Part shown: one piece after another, positions 25,401-38,305 of the stretch
Position numbering within the stretch: the first letter of the stretch is position 1
How the letters are laid out: every line of letters begins with the position of its first letter
NCBI GenBank assembly: GCA_027186245.1
Contig: CP114488.1
Span: 8,909,501 to 8,973,500, forward strand
Direction: 5' to 3'
Source: Coriaria nepalensis
Taxonomy: Eukaryota > Streptophyta > Magnoliopsida > Cucurbitales > Coriariaceae
DNA length: 64,000 bases
The notes under the pieces: generated by a model
Seen by the model: the letters and a program-made list of their open reading frames with translations, nothing else
Databases searched by the model: none
What the model was told of the DNA's origin: nothing
Made by a program: the position numbers and the translations under genes

Positions 25401-28400
25401 TCTCATTACTTAGTAATGATGTCTATGCAGATAAAATCCTTATGTTTCTGCTAATGTCATGGACAATGTTATACCGTACAGATTAATCTCACATGGATTA
25501 ATAAGCCCTATTTTACAATTAACTTTACTTCACATATTTATAATTCTGTGCTTAACAAAGTAATCATGTCCCTCTTTCTTGTGAAGACCAAAAGATATCA
25601 TCATCAACATGCAACCATGGTTGTAAATATTCATCTGAATGTGCCAGAGTTGTGGATGCTAAATTATGTTGAAACTGTTCTGTGCAGAGCTTCATCTGGA
25701 AAAGGATCATCTCAGGCTTTGCAGAGTTTGCCCTGTGAAGCAGTATTGATATATATTGGTTCCGGTAAGTTTTTTTCAGTAGAAGCATATTAATATCTTG
25801 CGGAACAAATGGATATTCGAATGATGTGTTTCTTTATTGTTCACTCTCCCCCACATGCCCCTGGTCCTAGCCGGTTGTGAGTCAGGTGCTGCCTGGAGAT
25901 TCCATTACTATTCATGGGCAATGCAGACATTTGAGCAGTATAATTTCAATGAAGGTGCTTGCCAGTTTGCCCTTGCTGCACTCGAGGAAGTTGACGAAGC
26001 TCTGAGCACTCATCCATCGAATGAATCAGCCACTACTATCAAAGGGCGGCTGTGGGCAAATGTATTCAAGTTCACACTGGATCTAGATCACTTCTATGAA
26101 GCATATTGTGCAATACTTTCAAATCCAGATGAAGAAAGCAAATATATATGCTTAAGGCGTTTTATATTTGTTCTTTATGAACATGGCGCCATAAAGGTTT
26201 TGAGTCATATTCTTTCACCTTCAGTTTCATTTATGCCTTCAGTAGATGTTGAAAAGAAATAGACTTCTATGATCTTGGGAAATACAGTATGGAATCATGA
26301 AAATAGTCAATTAAGATGCAAATATATTACCAACTACTTGTGTCAACTTTTATGGGATTCTATTTCACCTGATCGGTTTCCTTCATGCTGTAATGAGCAG
26401 TTTCATCCTTTGTTGAACATAGTTATAGAATTGTCTATTGTAAGTTTTCAAGGAAGTTGCATAGTAAAACACTGAGGGTGGTAATAATTCAAATGGACTT
26501 ACAGATATTTGATTGTTTTAACTTATAACACATATATAGTAAGACACTAGAGTGCTAAATAATTCATTTGGATGCTTACTAGATATTTGATCGATCTAAA
26601 TCTTAACAAATATATGTTTCTTAAATTCTTATTTTATTTTTTTGACACCGTTGAGTGCAGATTCTTTGTAATGGTCAATTGCCCTTCATTGGATTAACAG
26701 AGAAGGTAGAACAAGAGCTTGCCTGGAAGGTATGTAGTTTTGATAGATGAGACTCTTATAGAAATCTGCATTCTCAATGTGTTTTCTGAGAAGCTCACAT
26801 CCAGGACATTCTTGTCTGAATTTGCAGGCAGAGCGCTCTGACATAATGTCAAAGCCAAACTTGTATAAATTGCTTTACGCATTTGAAATGCACCACCATA
26901 ATTGGCGAAGAGCAGCAAGTTACATGTACCTTTATTCAGCTCGTTTGAGAACTGAAATAGTAGTTCTGAAAGATGACCAGCACAATGCACTGGTTATGCA
27001 AGAAAGATTGAGTGGGCTCTCTGCTGCTATCAATGCATTGCATCTAGTTCAGCCTGTATATGCTTGGATTGATCCTCTGGTTGAGAGAAATTTTCCTCGG
27101 GGCAAGAATTATCCAAGTAAAAAAGTTAAAAGAACCGTTAATGAACAATGTAATAATGCAAACAAAACCAAGATTTTTATTTAGTTTCTCAATCCTTTTT
27201 TTAACACTTCCTTAGATTAAAATTTTATTGCCACTTAATGTGAATCTTAGCTTCTATTTATTTATTTTTCTTTTTTCGTTGTCTAATTTTAATGTTCAAT
27301 AGGTTAGCATTTTTTCTATACTGCAATATCTGAGAAAATATTATAATTTTTTTTCTTCCCTTTTGTAGCCAGCGATGATGTTCAGCCTGAAGAGTGGCAG
27401 TTTTATATTGATATAAAGATGTTAGAAGATGAATTTCTGCTAACATTGGCAGAGTATCACCTTTCAGCAACAAATGTGAAATGGAAGTCAACTGGTACTA
27501 CTTTAGTTTGGGTTAGTTTACACGTGTTGGTATTGTGTTCTGTAACTTCTGTTGACTGTTTTTGTTTCTTATAATCCTTTCAGAAATTCATAAAGCCCCA
27601 TCAGAATTAGTTGATCTCCTGGTCGAGAATAATTTATATGATATAGCATTCACTGTTCTTCTAAGGTTCTGGGAGGGTTCAAAATTAAAGAGGTCTTTTC
27701 TCATTCCTATGTTGCTAGTTTCAAAAACAAGTCTTTGATTCCATCATATATGTCTTTGTATAACTTAACTTTATGGGTGCAGAGAACTGGAAAGAGTATT
27801 CTCTGACATGTCAATGAACTGCTGTCCAAATAGAGTAGGCTTGTCTTGGATTCGGTAAGAAAACCTCACTCCTTAACTTGGTTGCACTTATCTTCCCTGT
27901 CTTTGAGCTATGACTTTTGATACCTTCAATAACTTCAGGAATGATGTCAGAGCAAATGGTCTATTGTTGACATCACCAGAAAGTGTAGCAGTTGATTGTG
28001 TTTCTCCTGATATGGTTCATAGAAGGCAACAATCTAAGGAGGATATTCAATGGGAATCTCTTGAGCATTATCTCGTTCGTATCCTCCTATACTGTTATTT
28101 TTATGACCTGCTTTTTATTTTAAGATTTTCTGGAACATTTTTATCTTTTTGCTTCCCCTTATTCAAACTAAATTTATTTAACTGGTAATCGTGTTGTCTT
28201 ATTCTCTGAGAAAGATTGATTCTGACCGTTGGATATTAAAACAGAACTAACTCAGCTTCATTACAAGTGTCTTCAAAGTTGTTTATGTTTATTTTATATT
28301 TTATGTATTTTTCCCATCAGCTCTTCGCCTTTCATCTCTCTTATCTGCCCGATCATATAAACCTTAATCTCTTAGGTATGTCTCCTCACTGAAATATTCT

Positions 28401-29545
28401 AAATTTTAGGAAAAATATAAAGGCTTTCATGGTAGATTACCAGTTGTGGTTGCTGAGACACTTCTTCGTGCTGATCCTCAAATTGAATTGCCCCTTTGGC
28501 TAGTTCATATGTTCAAGGTAATTCTCTGGTTCTAAGTGGTTTTGTTCGTAAAATATCGAGCCACTGATAAACTCACAGTATTTTACACTTTCATATCTTT
28601 TTTCTAAGAAATTTTTTTCATGAAAAAGTCATAACCCTTCTAACCCAATCCATTCTGTTGCCCCATCCATCGTATCATTATCCAATAATTTAATCTGTTA
28701 ACTGAACTCAAAAATTCTCTACTAGAGGTTTTGATATCTTCCAAGTTAAAGCTGTATAAATGTCATAAATCTACCTCCATATTGAAGAAAAAGGTGGAAA
28801 CTTCTAGAAACTAGTAGTTGGCTAATTGGGTATTGGATAGTTGTTTTCATAATGATCCAAAGTACGACAATTGCTCTATTTTGTGACAGGGTGGTCAAAG
28901 TCAAAGGACTTGGGGAATGACAGGCCAGGAATCAAATCCGGCTTCCTTGTTTCAAATATATGTTGATTATGGCCGATACCCTGAAGCTGCAAATCTCTTG
29001 CTCGAGTACATTGAATCATATGCATCTGTGGTAAGTGGACAATTTTTTCTCATTTGTGTAGATTGTTGGCCAAGCCTGCATGTCTAGATTCCTCTAAATC
29101 CATCTTTATTCCATTAATTTCCAATGTCAAAATGCATTGTAGAGAAATAGTCTGCAAGTATATATATATATCCTTATAAAGGATACATAATGGTCAATGT
29201 ACTGAAGAGTGATCACAACTTTATGCAGTCAGCAAAAGACCTAATGAGACGGAAAAAGCCATTTGCAGCTTGGTTCCCATACACATCATTCGAGCAACTA
29301 TGGTGCCACCTAGAGGAATTGATCAGTTCTGGTCACATGGTAGATGAATGCAAAAAAATCAAGAAGCTATTGCATGGAGCTTTGCTGAGCCATCTAAATC
29401 TGGTTATATATGATGCTTCATTTCCACTTCTCATCTGTTTATATAATATTTCTTATGTTGCTTAGAGGAAAGCTGAGTCTCACATCCCTCACCTTTATTT
29501 CAGCTAAAGACCGACTCCGAAGATGCAACATCAGCATACAGTTGA
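13456..29545 (+). CDS. NUP160: Nuclear pore complex protein NUP160
   Basis: NUP160 is a scaffold nucleoporin of the Y-shaped Nup107-160 complex, needed in plants for mRNA export and hormone and defence signalling. Exons: 13456-13655, 13764-13896, 13984-14248, 14498-14558, 14699-14856, 15631-15713, 16056-16160, 16274-16368, 16844-16964, 17453-17635, 17805-17997, 18199-18764, 19185-19347, 24754-25028, 25118-25305, 25688-25764, 25871-26196, 26661-26729, 26828-27149, 27369-27494, 27584-27692, 27783-27854, 27939-28074, 28410-28517, 28890-29030, 29229-29402, 29504-29545. They sum to 4491 nt (1496 residues), close to the ~1500 of Arabidopsis NUP160. Every join is in phase and free of stops. The N-terminal half is propeller-like (SDSLKWIEV, DPPTYLIW, GNVRVWDLLS); the rest is helical (LEHYLEKYKGFHGRLP, AWFPYTSFEQLW). 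Intron 13 contains a copia retrotransposon. The least certain joins are exons 2/3, 6/7 and 8/9. Confidence 0.93.
19535..19746 (+). repeat. 5' LTR of copia element
   Basis: 212 bp, starts TGTTAGAAATAAAAAG and ends AAAAGTGTTTTCA. It contains a TATA-like TGTATAAATA box near 19680, the probable element promoter. It is identical to the 3' LTR except at 19655. Confidence 0.96.
19747..19758 (+). other. Primer-binding site (initiator tRNA-Met type)
   Basis: TGGTATCAGAGC follows the 5' LTR directly and is the standard plant copia primer-binding site complementary to the 3' end of initiator methionine tRNA. Confidence 0.93.
19871..24316 (+). pseudogene. Copia gag-pol polyprotein frame, broken by two stops
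   Basis: A single reading frame runs from the ATG at 19871 to the TGA at 24314-24316 (1481 codons before the stop), interrupted only by TAA at 21335-21337 and TAA at 21740-21742. In order it holds a copia-type N-terminal and UBN2-like Gag region, a CCHC zinc knuckle (residues ~277-290, CX2CX4HX4C), a protease with the DSGA active site (Asp ~373), a pre-integrase HHCC zinc finger (WHYRLGHPS...CEPC), an integrase core (SDIWGP, RTDNG, then the glutamate in NGIAERKN), a reverse transcriptase with YVDD at 23360-23371, and RNase H (TDADWAG...SSAEAE). The first stop lies between protease and integrase. The second lies inside the integrase core between its first and second catalytic aspartates. As it stands the full polyprotein cannot be made without readthrough. 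Confidence 0.93.
24315..24323 (+). other. Polypurine tract
   Basis: GAGGGGGAG lies immediately before the 3' LTR and overlaps the gag-pol stop codon; it is the plus-strand primer of reverse transcription. Confidence 0.85.
24324..24535 (+). repeat. 3' LTR of copia element
   Basis: 212 bp, identical to the 5' LTR except C at 24444. It is followed by the TTTTT target duplication. Confidence 0.96.
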
Positions 29546-30674
29546 AGCCTCATCGAAAATTGAAAATTTGGCAAACTTTGCGAGGTTCGTTTATATATCT
29601 GGCGTCATAGTGCAGTACAGTTAAGGCCGGTGATGGGTTTCTCAATGGGGTTTTATGATTTTTATCCATGATTTTGTGGGATCCAGCAGAGCTGTTTGTA
29701 AATCTATTCTGAACCCCTTGGAATATATAGAGGAAAAAGGGGGGAAAAAAAGAGAAAGAAAGAAAAAGAGCATTGTCATGTACGATATAAGATATAGACA
29801 AGGGAGTATGACGGGTAAATTGTATCTTATAGTAGGTGAGGAACTCTGTTGTATCCTATTTGTTTGAATCTGCTGCCTTCTTTTTTTTTTTTTTTTTAGA
29901 AGTAAGGCATGTTTGGTTATCATGGAATTGGGAATGGTAATAGCATCATGTTTCCATTGTTTGGTTCAATTTTAATCATTCTGTGGAATGGGAAGGGTTT
30001 TTTCATTCTGTGTTTTAACCAAAGATTGATTCTATTGATTTCCATAAGGAGGATGTAAATGGATAGAAATCAATCCATATCACTATTAGTTCCATTCTAT
30101 CAGTTTCTCACCAATTTAAAAATCGATTGCGAGTTAGCATTGAATTTTCATTCGAAATTTAATGCCGGACTTTGTGAAAGGGTCTCAAAACGTTTACAAA
30201 GCGCTGCCACGTGATTTGAACAAATATCAAGTCTTTCAAAATTGGAATTTGCGTAACGAACAGGAAGGTAGAGAAAAGATGAGAACTCCAACCCACAAGG
30301 TTAAGACATATTTGCATTTAATAGAGAAAGGTCCAAAGATGGCTCAAATTGGTTGGAATTATGTTTTTTTTAAGTGGAAAAATACATTATATATTCACCT
30401 AAAGGAAAAGAAAAAATCAACAGAGATGAAACAGATGAAAAAAATGCAGGAAGATATAAATAATAATCTACTTTTAATATTAATTTTCTCAAGGGATTAT
30501 TTAGAGCAAATGCAATAAAACGTTGGAGAATTGAGAGAGAATCTATTAGACAATGAATTTTAAGTCCAATCGAATGGCCCTCGGGGCTTTGAGTAAATCT
30601 GAAAGCTAATCAGAGCAAACTTAACACCACCAGATCAAAAAGTGGCCCGGGTCCTTATCTAGAACTGTTCTTAT
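29546..30674. other. Intergenic between convergent NUP160 and MTHFR
   Basis: It contains the NUP160 3' UTR, a T-run at 29881-29897, and a ~112 bp segment at 29912-30023 bounded by TTTGGTTA and its reverse complement, possibly a small transposon relic. The open frame at 30162-30518 has no recognisable motif and is rich in Lys and AT-codons. Confidence 0.45.
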
Positions 30675-33600
30675 CTAGAAATCAGCGAAAACAGTGAACA
30701 GATCACTGTTGATATAGTCATTATCCACCAAGCTGACCAAGAAATGGCTGCTTTGAATCTGAAAGTAAACGAGAGATCATAATCAGCAAAAAAGGAACAA
30801 GTGTAATTGGTCATGAGAGACAGGAATAAAATCCTTGCATATATTTTTTAAGGTAATTTACTTGAATAAACTAGTACCAAAAGTAAGAAGTCGTCTTATG
30901 ATTGGATCTAGAGCAAGTATAAGTGTAATTAAGTTAGAGGTAAATTGAATTATGCATTTGCATTTGGACCAGTATTAGAGACAGACTTCCAGTTTCACAG
31001 GTCCAAACTGGAGTTTCAAACACTCACCCAAAGTGTATAAGTTTATCAAACACTCGTCCAAAGTGTAAAAGTTCTCACATATGCTTCTCAACTGCTTAAA
31101 AACAAAGATAAATGAAAGCAAGGAGAAGAGGAATAGAGAGAGAGAGAGAGAGAGAGCTAAGCTAACCCCTTCAAGCAAAATCCTGGATGGGTCCCCTTCC
31201 GGGTACAAGTTAGCCCACCCTCTTGACCAGATTTCGAATGCCTCATCTTTCCACACGGAAAAACTGGCAGGGTCTACAACAGTTGGCTGGATGATCTCCT
31301 TTGCCGGGAAGACTCCCCAAGTAACAGCATTCACATCAGTTTGGCTGACATTGGATATCCAAGTTCCTTCTTTGTTGACAGCAATGTAGGTTAGAGAAGG
31401 AAGAGCCTTGCTTTTTTCAACAAGTGCATCTAACCTATCCTTGGAGCAGAAGAACTCAAGATAGGCTTTCTGGTAAACATAGCCTCCAGACCCACCCCAT
31501 CCTGTACACCATTTATCAGCCAAGCAGAGAAAAGATTAGATGGTTCAAATGTGGCCTGCAATCCATTTGCTTACACAATGGCTAAATCCGGGTAAGAAAG
31601 GCTAAATCATGGTATCAGGTTTCTTGGTTAAATTGGGATGAGAATTTTGTGTCAGCTGATTTCTCATTTGTAATCATGATAAATTAGTTATATTATCCGA
31701 GCTACTTGTAAAATCCATGCACAAACACAGCAAGCAGCAAATATATTCCTAGTTATCATTTACGTACCTACAGATGGAGAATCAGATTTTTCCCCGTTGA
31801 CTGCTGGTTGGCTATTGATGGTAAGGAAACCCTTTGTGTTAACTGTTGCAAGTTGTTCACTAATGATCCTTGTCTCTGGCCGAAGCCCATCTAATTCTGA
31901 CCAAGGGCTGCTTTTCAATTTTCCAAGACAGTATTTCTTGAAATTCTGCAGTAAACCAATCCCAGCATGGAAGTTAGTCATTCTCAATGTATCACCTTCT
32001 CATTAACAAATTGCTTAAACATGCTGACATGAACATTGTACCTCATGAATATCCTCAACATTTCTCAATGGGACAGCCCATTCCTCATGAAGTTTCTTGT
32101 CACGTGCACGTGGTCGCATGAACTGTTGAGAAAAATCAAGACTCAGTCATGACTGATGAGACAAAAAAGGGGGAGGAAATAAAAGTAGGATTTGCAATTT
32201 CACTCAATTGAATTGCATTGAGGGATGTTGTCTACACAAGATAGAGCAGTTTTAAAACTCCTTGTTGTGTTAGAGCAAGGAGATCTAAGTAAACTGTAAA
32301 GCTTACTTGATAGTCAGTTAGTGCTCCATATGATGCATTACGAGAATCACTCCAACGACCACATGGATATTGCTCCCAGCCTAGGGTCCTTGATATATAG
32401 CTCTTCGGACGATTAGCCCTACCATTATTGGCGAAAACATGATCAGTTGTCTTCAAATATTCCATGCTAATGTGCTGCTATAAAAGGATGATATCCTCAA
32501 CCATTTGCAGAATTAATGCTAACATATTATTAAATACCAAAATATTGGGCGGACATCTTCTTTAACACGGAAAACATTTGTCGGTCGCCTCCATGGTAAT
32601 GGCCTGGAAATTCTGGTCTCCTCAATCAAACCAAGATTCTGCAAATAAAGTTTATTAGTAAGCACACTTACAATCAAAAGTTGGTGTGTCAGTTTTTAGG
32701 TCAGAGGCGAAAGCCTCATTATACTCTACGTACAGGATTTCATGTCCACATGCACCCACTGTTTTGCCGAAAAAATTATTTACATCTCAAGCCAAGATAA
32801 GATAAATGGTTGAGAAATAACCGCTAATATAGCTAATGCAGATTTCTCCATGTTTAGCGTATAAAGATGCAAGGTCTTGATGCCATGAGCTAGGATCTTC
32901 TTGCACATTTCAGTTCCTAGGTGAACCCCATATGCTTTGACGGCTTCTTCATTGTCCTTGATGGGCTCCAAGGCAGCAGTGATCTCAGCTGGTATCTACA
33001 AGTTTCCAAAACAAAATTATGAATAATAATAGAATAGAGCAAACATATATATATATATCGATGTAGATGGAACAACCACCAAAGACAAATCGACCGGTTA
33101 GGCATATGTTTGCTTATAATAGATCCAAGGACAAAAATCCACTCAACGGCCATCCCCAAGTTTCAGAACAGATCAATTAAGAATTCATGATATACTTCGT
33201 ATGAATGAAGTTCTTCACTTTCTTGTGTCTATTCATTCACACACACAAACACGGAGAGAAAGGGAGAGATTGGGTTCATCGAGAGAATTGCATTGGAGGT
33301 CAAACTCTTAAACAAAATTCTATATGGTAGCTTAAAAGGATGAAAGATTATTTCCTTAATTTAAAATATTTTCAGAGTTTAACTTAGCTATGACAATGCA
33401 TACCTATCAGATGATTAAGGACTTCACTCGCAAATGACTCAACAATAATAATTTCCCAATCACAAAAGAAGGGAAAAAAGATAGAAGTAGAAGAAAGGAT
33501 CTTATAAATATACCTTTGTTTTGCAAAAACCAGTCATACGCAAGAAGCCCTTATAGTTATTGATGGGCATAATGCCAGGAACAATGGGACAGTTAATTCC

Positions 33601-34485
33601 AATTTGGCGACAGTCACAGACAAACTTGAGGAAAATGTCAGTGTCATAAAATAGTTGAGTGACAATTAGATCTGCTCCGGCATCGACCTTTTCCTTCAAA
33701 TACTCGAGATCTTTCCGATAACCTTCAGGTGTGGCCAATCCGTTGTCTCCAATCATATCCGGATGTGCCTCTTCAGAAGAAAAACACACAGTTTTAGTTC
33801 TCGTATTAAAAATTATAAAGAACAAGATAATTCTGAGCTTGTGAGGTTAAAGTGTTCAGTAAATTTTCCAGCTCAATTGAAAGAAGAAAAGATCAGAACC
33901 AACCTGGATATCCAGCAACAGTAATACCAAAGTAGTCTCCATACTTGGCTCTCATATGCTTAACCTACATTCCAAAAGGAAAAAACGCAACACATACATT
34001 TTCGCTCAGCAAACAAAAAAAGAGCGAGCAAAAAAAAAAAGGAGAAGAAATGAAACGGAATGAGAGATTACGAGGTCAAGAGCACAAGCGAATCCACCTT
34101 GGATCTGAACGAACTTATCCTGGCCATGAGGAGGATCGCCGCGAAGAGCGAGGACATTCTGGAGGCCATTAGCCTTGATAGTCTGGAGCGCGTGGTCGAT
34201 CTTCTCAACCGGCATGTTGGTGCAGGTGAGATGCATCATCGTCTCGACGCAGACGATGTTCTGCATCCTGTTAGCGATTTCCAGAGTAAGATCCGCGGTA
34301 GAGCCACCTGCTCCCCAAGTGATATCGCAGAATGTAGGGTTGTGAGCAACCATACGTTCCATCCTCTCGAAGAGATTGTCGACTCCGTCCTCGGTCTTAG
34401 GCGGGAAGAACTCAAAGGAGAAGAAGACCTTGGCGTCGTTCTCCGCCGCCGCCGCCGCATCTCTGATCTTCTCGATCACCTTCAT
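30675..34485 (-). CDS. MTHFR: Methylenetetrahydrofolate reductase
   Basis: MTHFR reduces 5,10-methylene-THF to 5-methyl-THF, the methyl donor for methionine synthesis; the plant enzyme is cytosolic and uses NADH. Minus-strand exons: 34485-34072, 33964-33904, 33770-33514, 32995-32822, 32638-32538, 32418-32307, 32122-32042, 31945-31768, 31501-31167, 30758-30675. They total 1797 nt, 598 residues (Arabidopsis MTHFR1/2 are ~592-594), all in phase. The catalytic half has [43 protein letters not shown] and TQLFYD. The plant-type C-terminal half has [38 protein letters not shown] and, in the last 84 bp exon, [20 protein letters not shown]. The intron before the last exon holds a GA microsatellite. 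The exon 4/5 join is the least conserved. Confidence 0.95.
31136..31157. repeat. (GA)n microsatellite in MTHFR intron 9
   Basis: About eleven GA units lie just inside the donor end of the last intron on the minus strand, where they read as CT. Confidence 0.9.
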
Positions 34486-35561
34486 TGCGCTTCTGTCAAT
34501 TAAAAAAATGTAGATCTAGCTATAAGTAGAAGGAGAGAAGGAGATGAATAACATAGAGCAGCGATTCTACTCCGTAAAAAGCATATAATACAATATGTAT
34601 TTATACGAAGTTACGATCCAACAACCACCGACTACTGATCTAAGATCTAATTTACCATTTCTTTATCTTTTGCGCGGGACCCGAGTTGTCGTGCGAGTGT
34701 GGACCCACACCGACACTTCGTTGTACGTAAATAAAATTTTATATTAATAATAATATATATATAAATAAATATTCGTAAAATCTCATATAAAGATTTAAGG
34801 GCATTTGGGTAGGTAAGTGGGGCCCATTTCACCAACCCCAATTCTTAATGCTTGATGACCAAACCTTGCACGTCCTGCTCACAAAAGCTATGTTCAGTTA
34901 AATACTTAAAAAGTCTAATTCTAAATTCCATGAAACTACAATTAAGCTTAGAAAGTAGATACCAAGTAGGCAACTTTTATACCATCTCGAATAGGATTAG
35001 GGAAAGGAAAGGAAAGTTTATATGAACGCAACACTTTTATTACACAAGCTCTAATCTACAAAAGTTGTAATAAGAGAGTAGAATAGTGGAACGTGAGAGC
35101 ACACATGAAATCTTGTCGAGAGACATGTCGACCCCTCAGAGCGACATGTCGAATATCCGAAAAAATTGATCGAATCGGATACGAATTTAATGCTCAATCT
35201 TATTAAATAAGCATCAAATTTTTGAAGATTGTCTAAATATTAAAAACTTTTGTGAAATGTATTTTTTGATTTATTTAATATTATGAAAATAAATTTAAAA
35301 AATGAAATTACAAATTTAATTTATCTTCTTCTTTCTCCCTCTTTATCTCCTTTATTTGTCATCCTTCGGTGGATCCATTGTGTTGATCATTCCTCCTTCG
35401 TAGAGCTTCGGTATGTTTTTAATGTTTTGTCAAACCTTTTCTACTTCTATAATGGTGTATTTATGTGCTTTCGTTGTGATAAATTCTTCGTTTCGAAATG
35501 CTTTTGCTGATATTAATCATGTCATTTCGAAGTACATTTTGGTCCAGATTTCATGTTCCGG

Positions 35562-35652
35562 TGATATCAACGGGACATGCTCCTGTCCTGTTGAAGTCTT
35601 GTCCTGCTGATATCAACAGGACAAGCTTTTTGTCCCGTTAAAGCTTGTCCCG
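35562..35652. repeat. Tandem ~46 bp repeat, two copies
   Basis: Copy 1 (35562-35607) and copy 2 (35608-35652) both begin TGATATCAAC and contain GGACA and GTCC(T/C)GTT blocks. A related, more diverged block (CAACAAGACAAGCTTAGTGTCCC) occurs near 37776-37798, so it is a dispersed repeat. Confidence 0.6.
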
Positions 35653-37023
35653 TTCAATGCCGGTTTTACCTGTATGTGCCGGTCTTACAATCTCAGCCTT
35701 TTGTTGCAATCCAACGGACGAACAAGTGCCACATCATCAACTAATTAAAAAAACCAGGTATAGTTTCAATGGCTGCTTCATGCTTAGCCGTATTCAAGCA
35801 TTTTTCCTCTCCATTTTCCCCTTCTCCTTCATCCTTTGCTCAATAAGAGATGATTTTTCATTTCCCATCCCAAAATTCAGTGCTTCTCTTCACCATTTCC
35901 TATCTCTATTCTTTCCCAAACATACATCTGTCCCTTCACCATTTGATTTCTTAGTTTTCGCGAGCAGACCACCATTGTTGAAGCCGAGCAGAGATTTCTT
36001 CGCGAACAGACCTCGAGCCTGATTTCCAGGTTTGCGAGCAGATCCTCGAGCCCGATTAGATCCTTCTTAGCGAGCAGACGGAACAGTCAGACTACCATTG
36101 AAGTTCCTTCTCCAGATTTCCAGGTTTACTTTCGTTTCCTTCATCGATGTTGATTCAAATTTCGATTTAGGGTTTTCGAGTTAGGTCATCTAATTTATGA
36201 CTTTGCTTCGAATTTGTACCCTAAATCTCTGTTTGCTTCGATTAAATCCGGAATTGTATATTAATGGGTGTTAAAATTTTGTTCTTGGCTGAAGGAAATC
36301 CAAAGTAGTGAGGTTTCCAAAGCCGGATTGAAAACCAAACGGAAGCAGAGATCATCGTGGTTGAATTATTTTTTATTTTTTTTATTTTTTTAGAGCAATC
36401 GAGCGAAGTTGATGAAGATCGAATTTTTACTTTAATTTTCAATTGTCTGTATTGATATGATTAAGCCTTGTTAATAAAAAGGATTTTGATTTAATTATTT
36501 TAAATAATTAATGGATCATGATTGATTAAAAAAACTAAATGATAATTTATTTATACATTTTTTCATGAGAATAAAAATTAAACAAACTGAAACCATATCA
36601 CAATCCTTAAAAATCAAATCTTATCACAATGCTGAAATTAAACAAACGAAACCGTACCACAATGCTTAAAAATCAAATCATAGATGAGTAGCTTGTCAGA
36701 AAAGCAACATGAAAACGAAAACCAATATCACAACTAACATCGCCTAGATTCCTCAAGACAAGTAGCTACTTATTACATGAACCAAAAAAAAATTGGTGGA
36801 GGAAAAAATAATAATAATAAATATATATATATTGAATAAATTGTATTTTTATGATGTCCTCGAGAGTTATATGTATTAAAGATATCCGATGGATGCTATC
36901 CCATGCTTTCGTTGTAAGTCTCGAGAAATTTCCATACATCGTTAAAAAAAATTAAATAAAATAATAATTATTATTATTAATAAATAAATATATAAATTAA
37001 GAAATTAAAAGTAAAATGAAAAA

Positions 37024-37054
<31 letters not shown>

Positions 37055-38202
37055 TCGATAAATTTTGACATATCGTTTATTATAAAATTATACGTACCTT
37101 ACTCCACATTTAAAATAAGATTGACTTGGGATAATCGATCTGAAATGATTTCGTAGATGTCAATGATGTGAGATAATGTTTCCATCTCCAGTCTTATTAT
37201 TTCTAATGTGATGTGAACATATTGATTATTAGGAAATTGATGTACATATATAATAGAATAAGTGCAGTAAAATAAATATTTAAAATTTTACTTGATTCGT
37301 ATCATAATATATATAGTTTCTATTTAGTCTCATTAAGTACTAATTTTGCATTATTTTTTCAATCTATCTACTAAATACACATAATTAAATTGCATTCTTT
37401 AACTATTATTCCCTAAGAATATCGATCTATAACATCCAATCAATAATTATCCCTCACTTATGATCAATACTACTTCAATTATCTTCATACAATGGCAAGT
37501 TTCATAATAGGTCAATGAGAATTACAAATCCATATTTTGAATTATATGATGAATGCCATACAATGTCAATTATTGTGATGAAATGACATGTGAATTACGT
37601 TATGTCTTTATGATAATATATCTCCGTCTCTAGTATATATACAAACACTAGAGTGATTACCATGTTCTAGACACACATGTTTAATAAGATTTTAATTCAA
37701 AATAAGTTTATTATTTGTATAAAAATGATGCTATAACCCTATCTAGTTGATTCTGCTAGTCTCTCATTGAGTCTCAACAAGACAAGCTTAGTGTCCCATT
37801 TAAGTTCAATGGGATAGGAATATTTGTATTATATATTTTATTTCAGACATTATTACTATATATATATATAATGAAAATAATATTTGATATATTATAGACG
37901 TGAGATTATTGCCACTTTAATAATTTTTCTCAACTCATTAACTCTTATAAGAGAAATTCTTGAATGAACTCGATCTATACAAAAATCATATACTAACCCC
38001 ATATATCTATATCTATATATATATATATATTGATGCCCACCCCTAAAACACCCACTTCTATACTAGTAGTACCCCTAAAACCTAAATACAATACCAGCAT
38101 TATCCCTAAGACCTCCCACATATCGCCGTTTTTTAGCCCAAAATCTATAACCTTTTAGTAATAATCCTATAATTAGATATATTCATAAATCCATGATCTA
38201 AA

Positions 38203-38305
38203 AATCCACTAACATCATTACAAAGAACCTCAATACCCCTTTATTAATGCTATAGTACTGTTTTAAGTAAGGTGCTGAGGTTCTGTCTAATGATGTTAGT
38301 GGATT
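38203..38305. repeat. Short hairpin, 35 bp arms
   Basis: Arms 38203-38237 and 38271-38305 are reverse complements with four mismatches in 35, with a loop of 33 nt. The size and mismatch level suit either a decayed MITE end or a small-RNA type fold-back. No expression evidence is available. Confidence 0.7.

Noticed and set aside
30162..30518. 118-residue plus-strand frame between NUP160 and MTHFR
   Set aside because: No recognisable domain, low-complexity Lys-rich content and no gene context; it is probably a chance frame.
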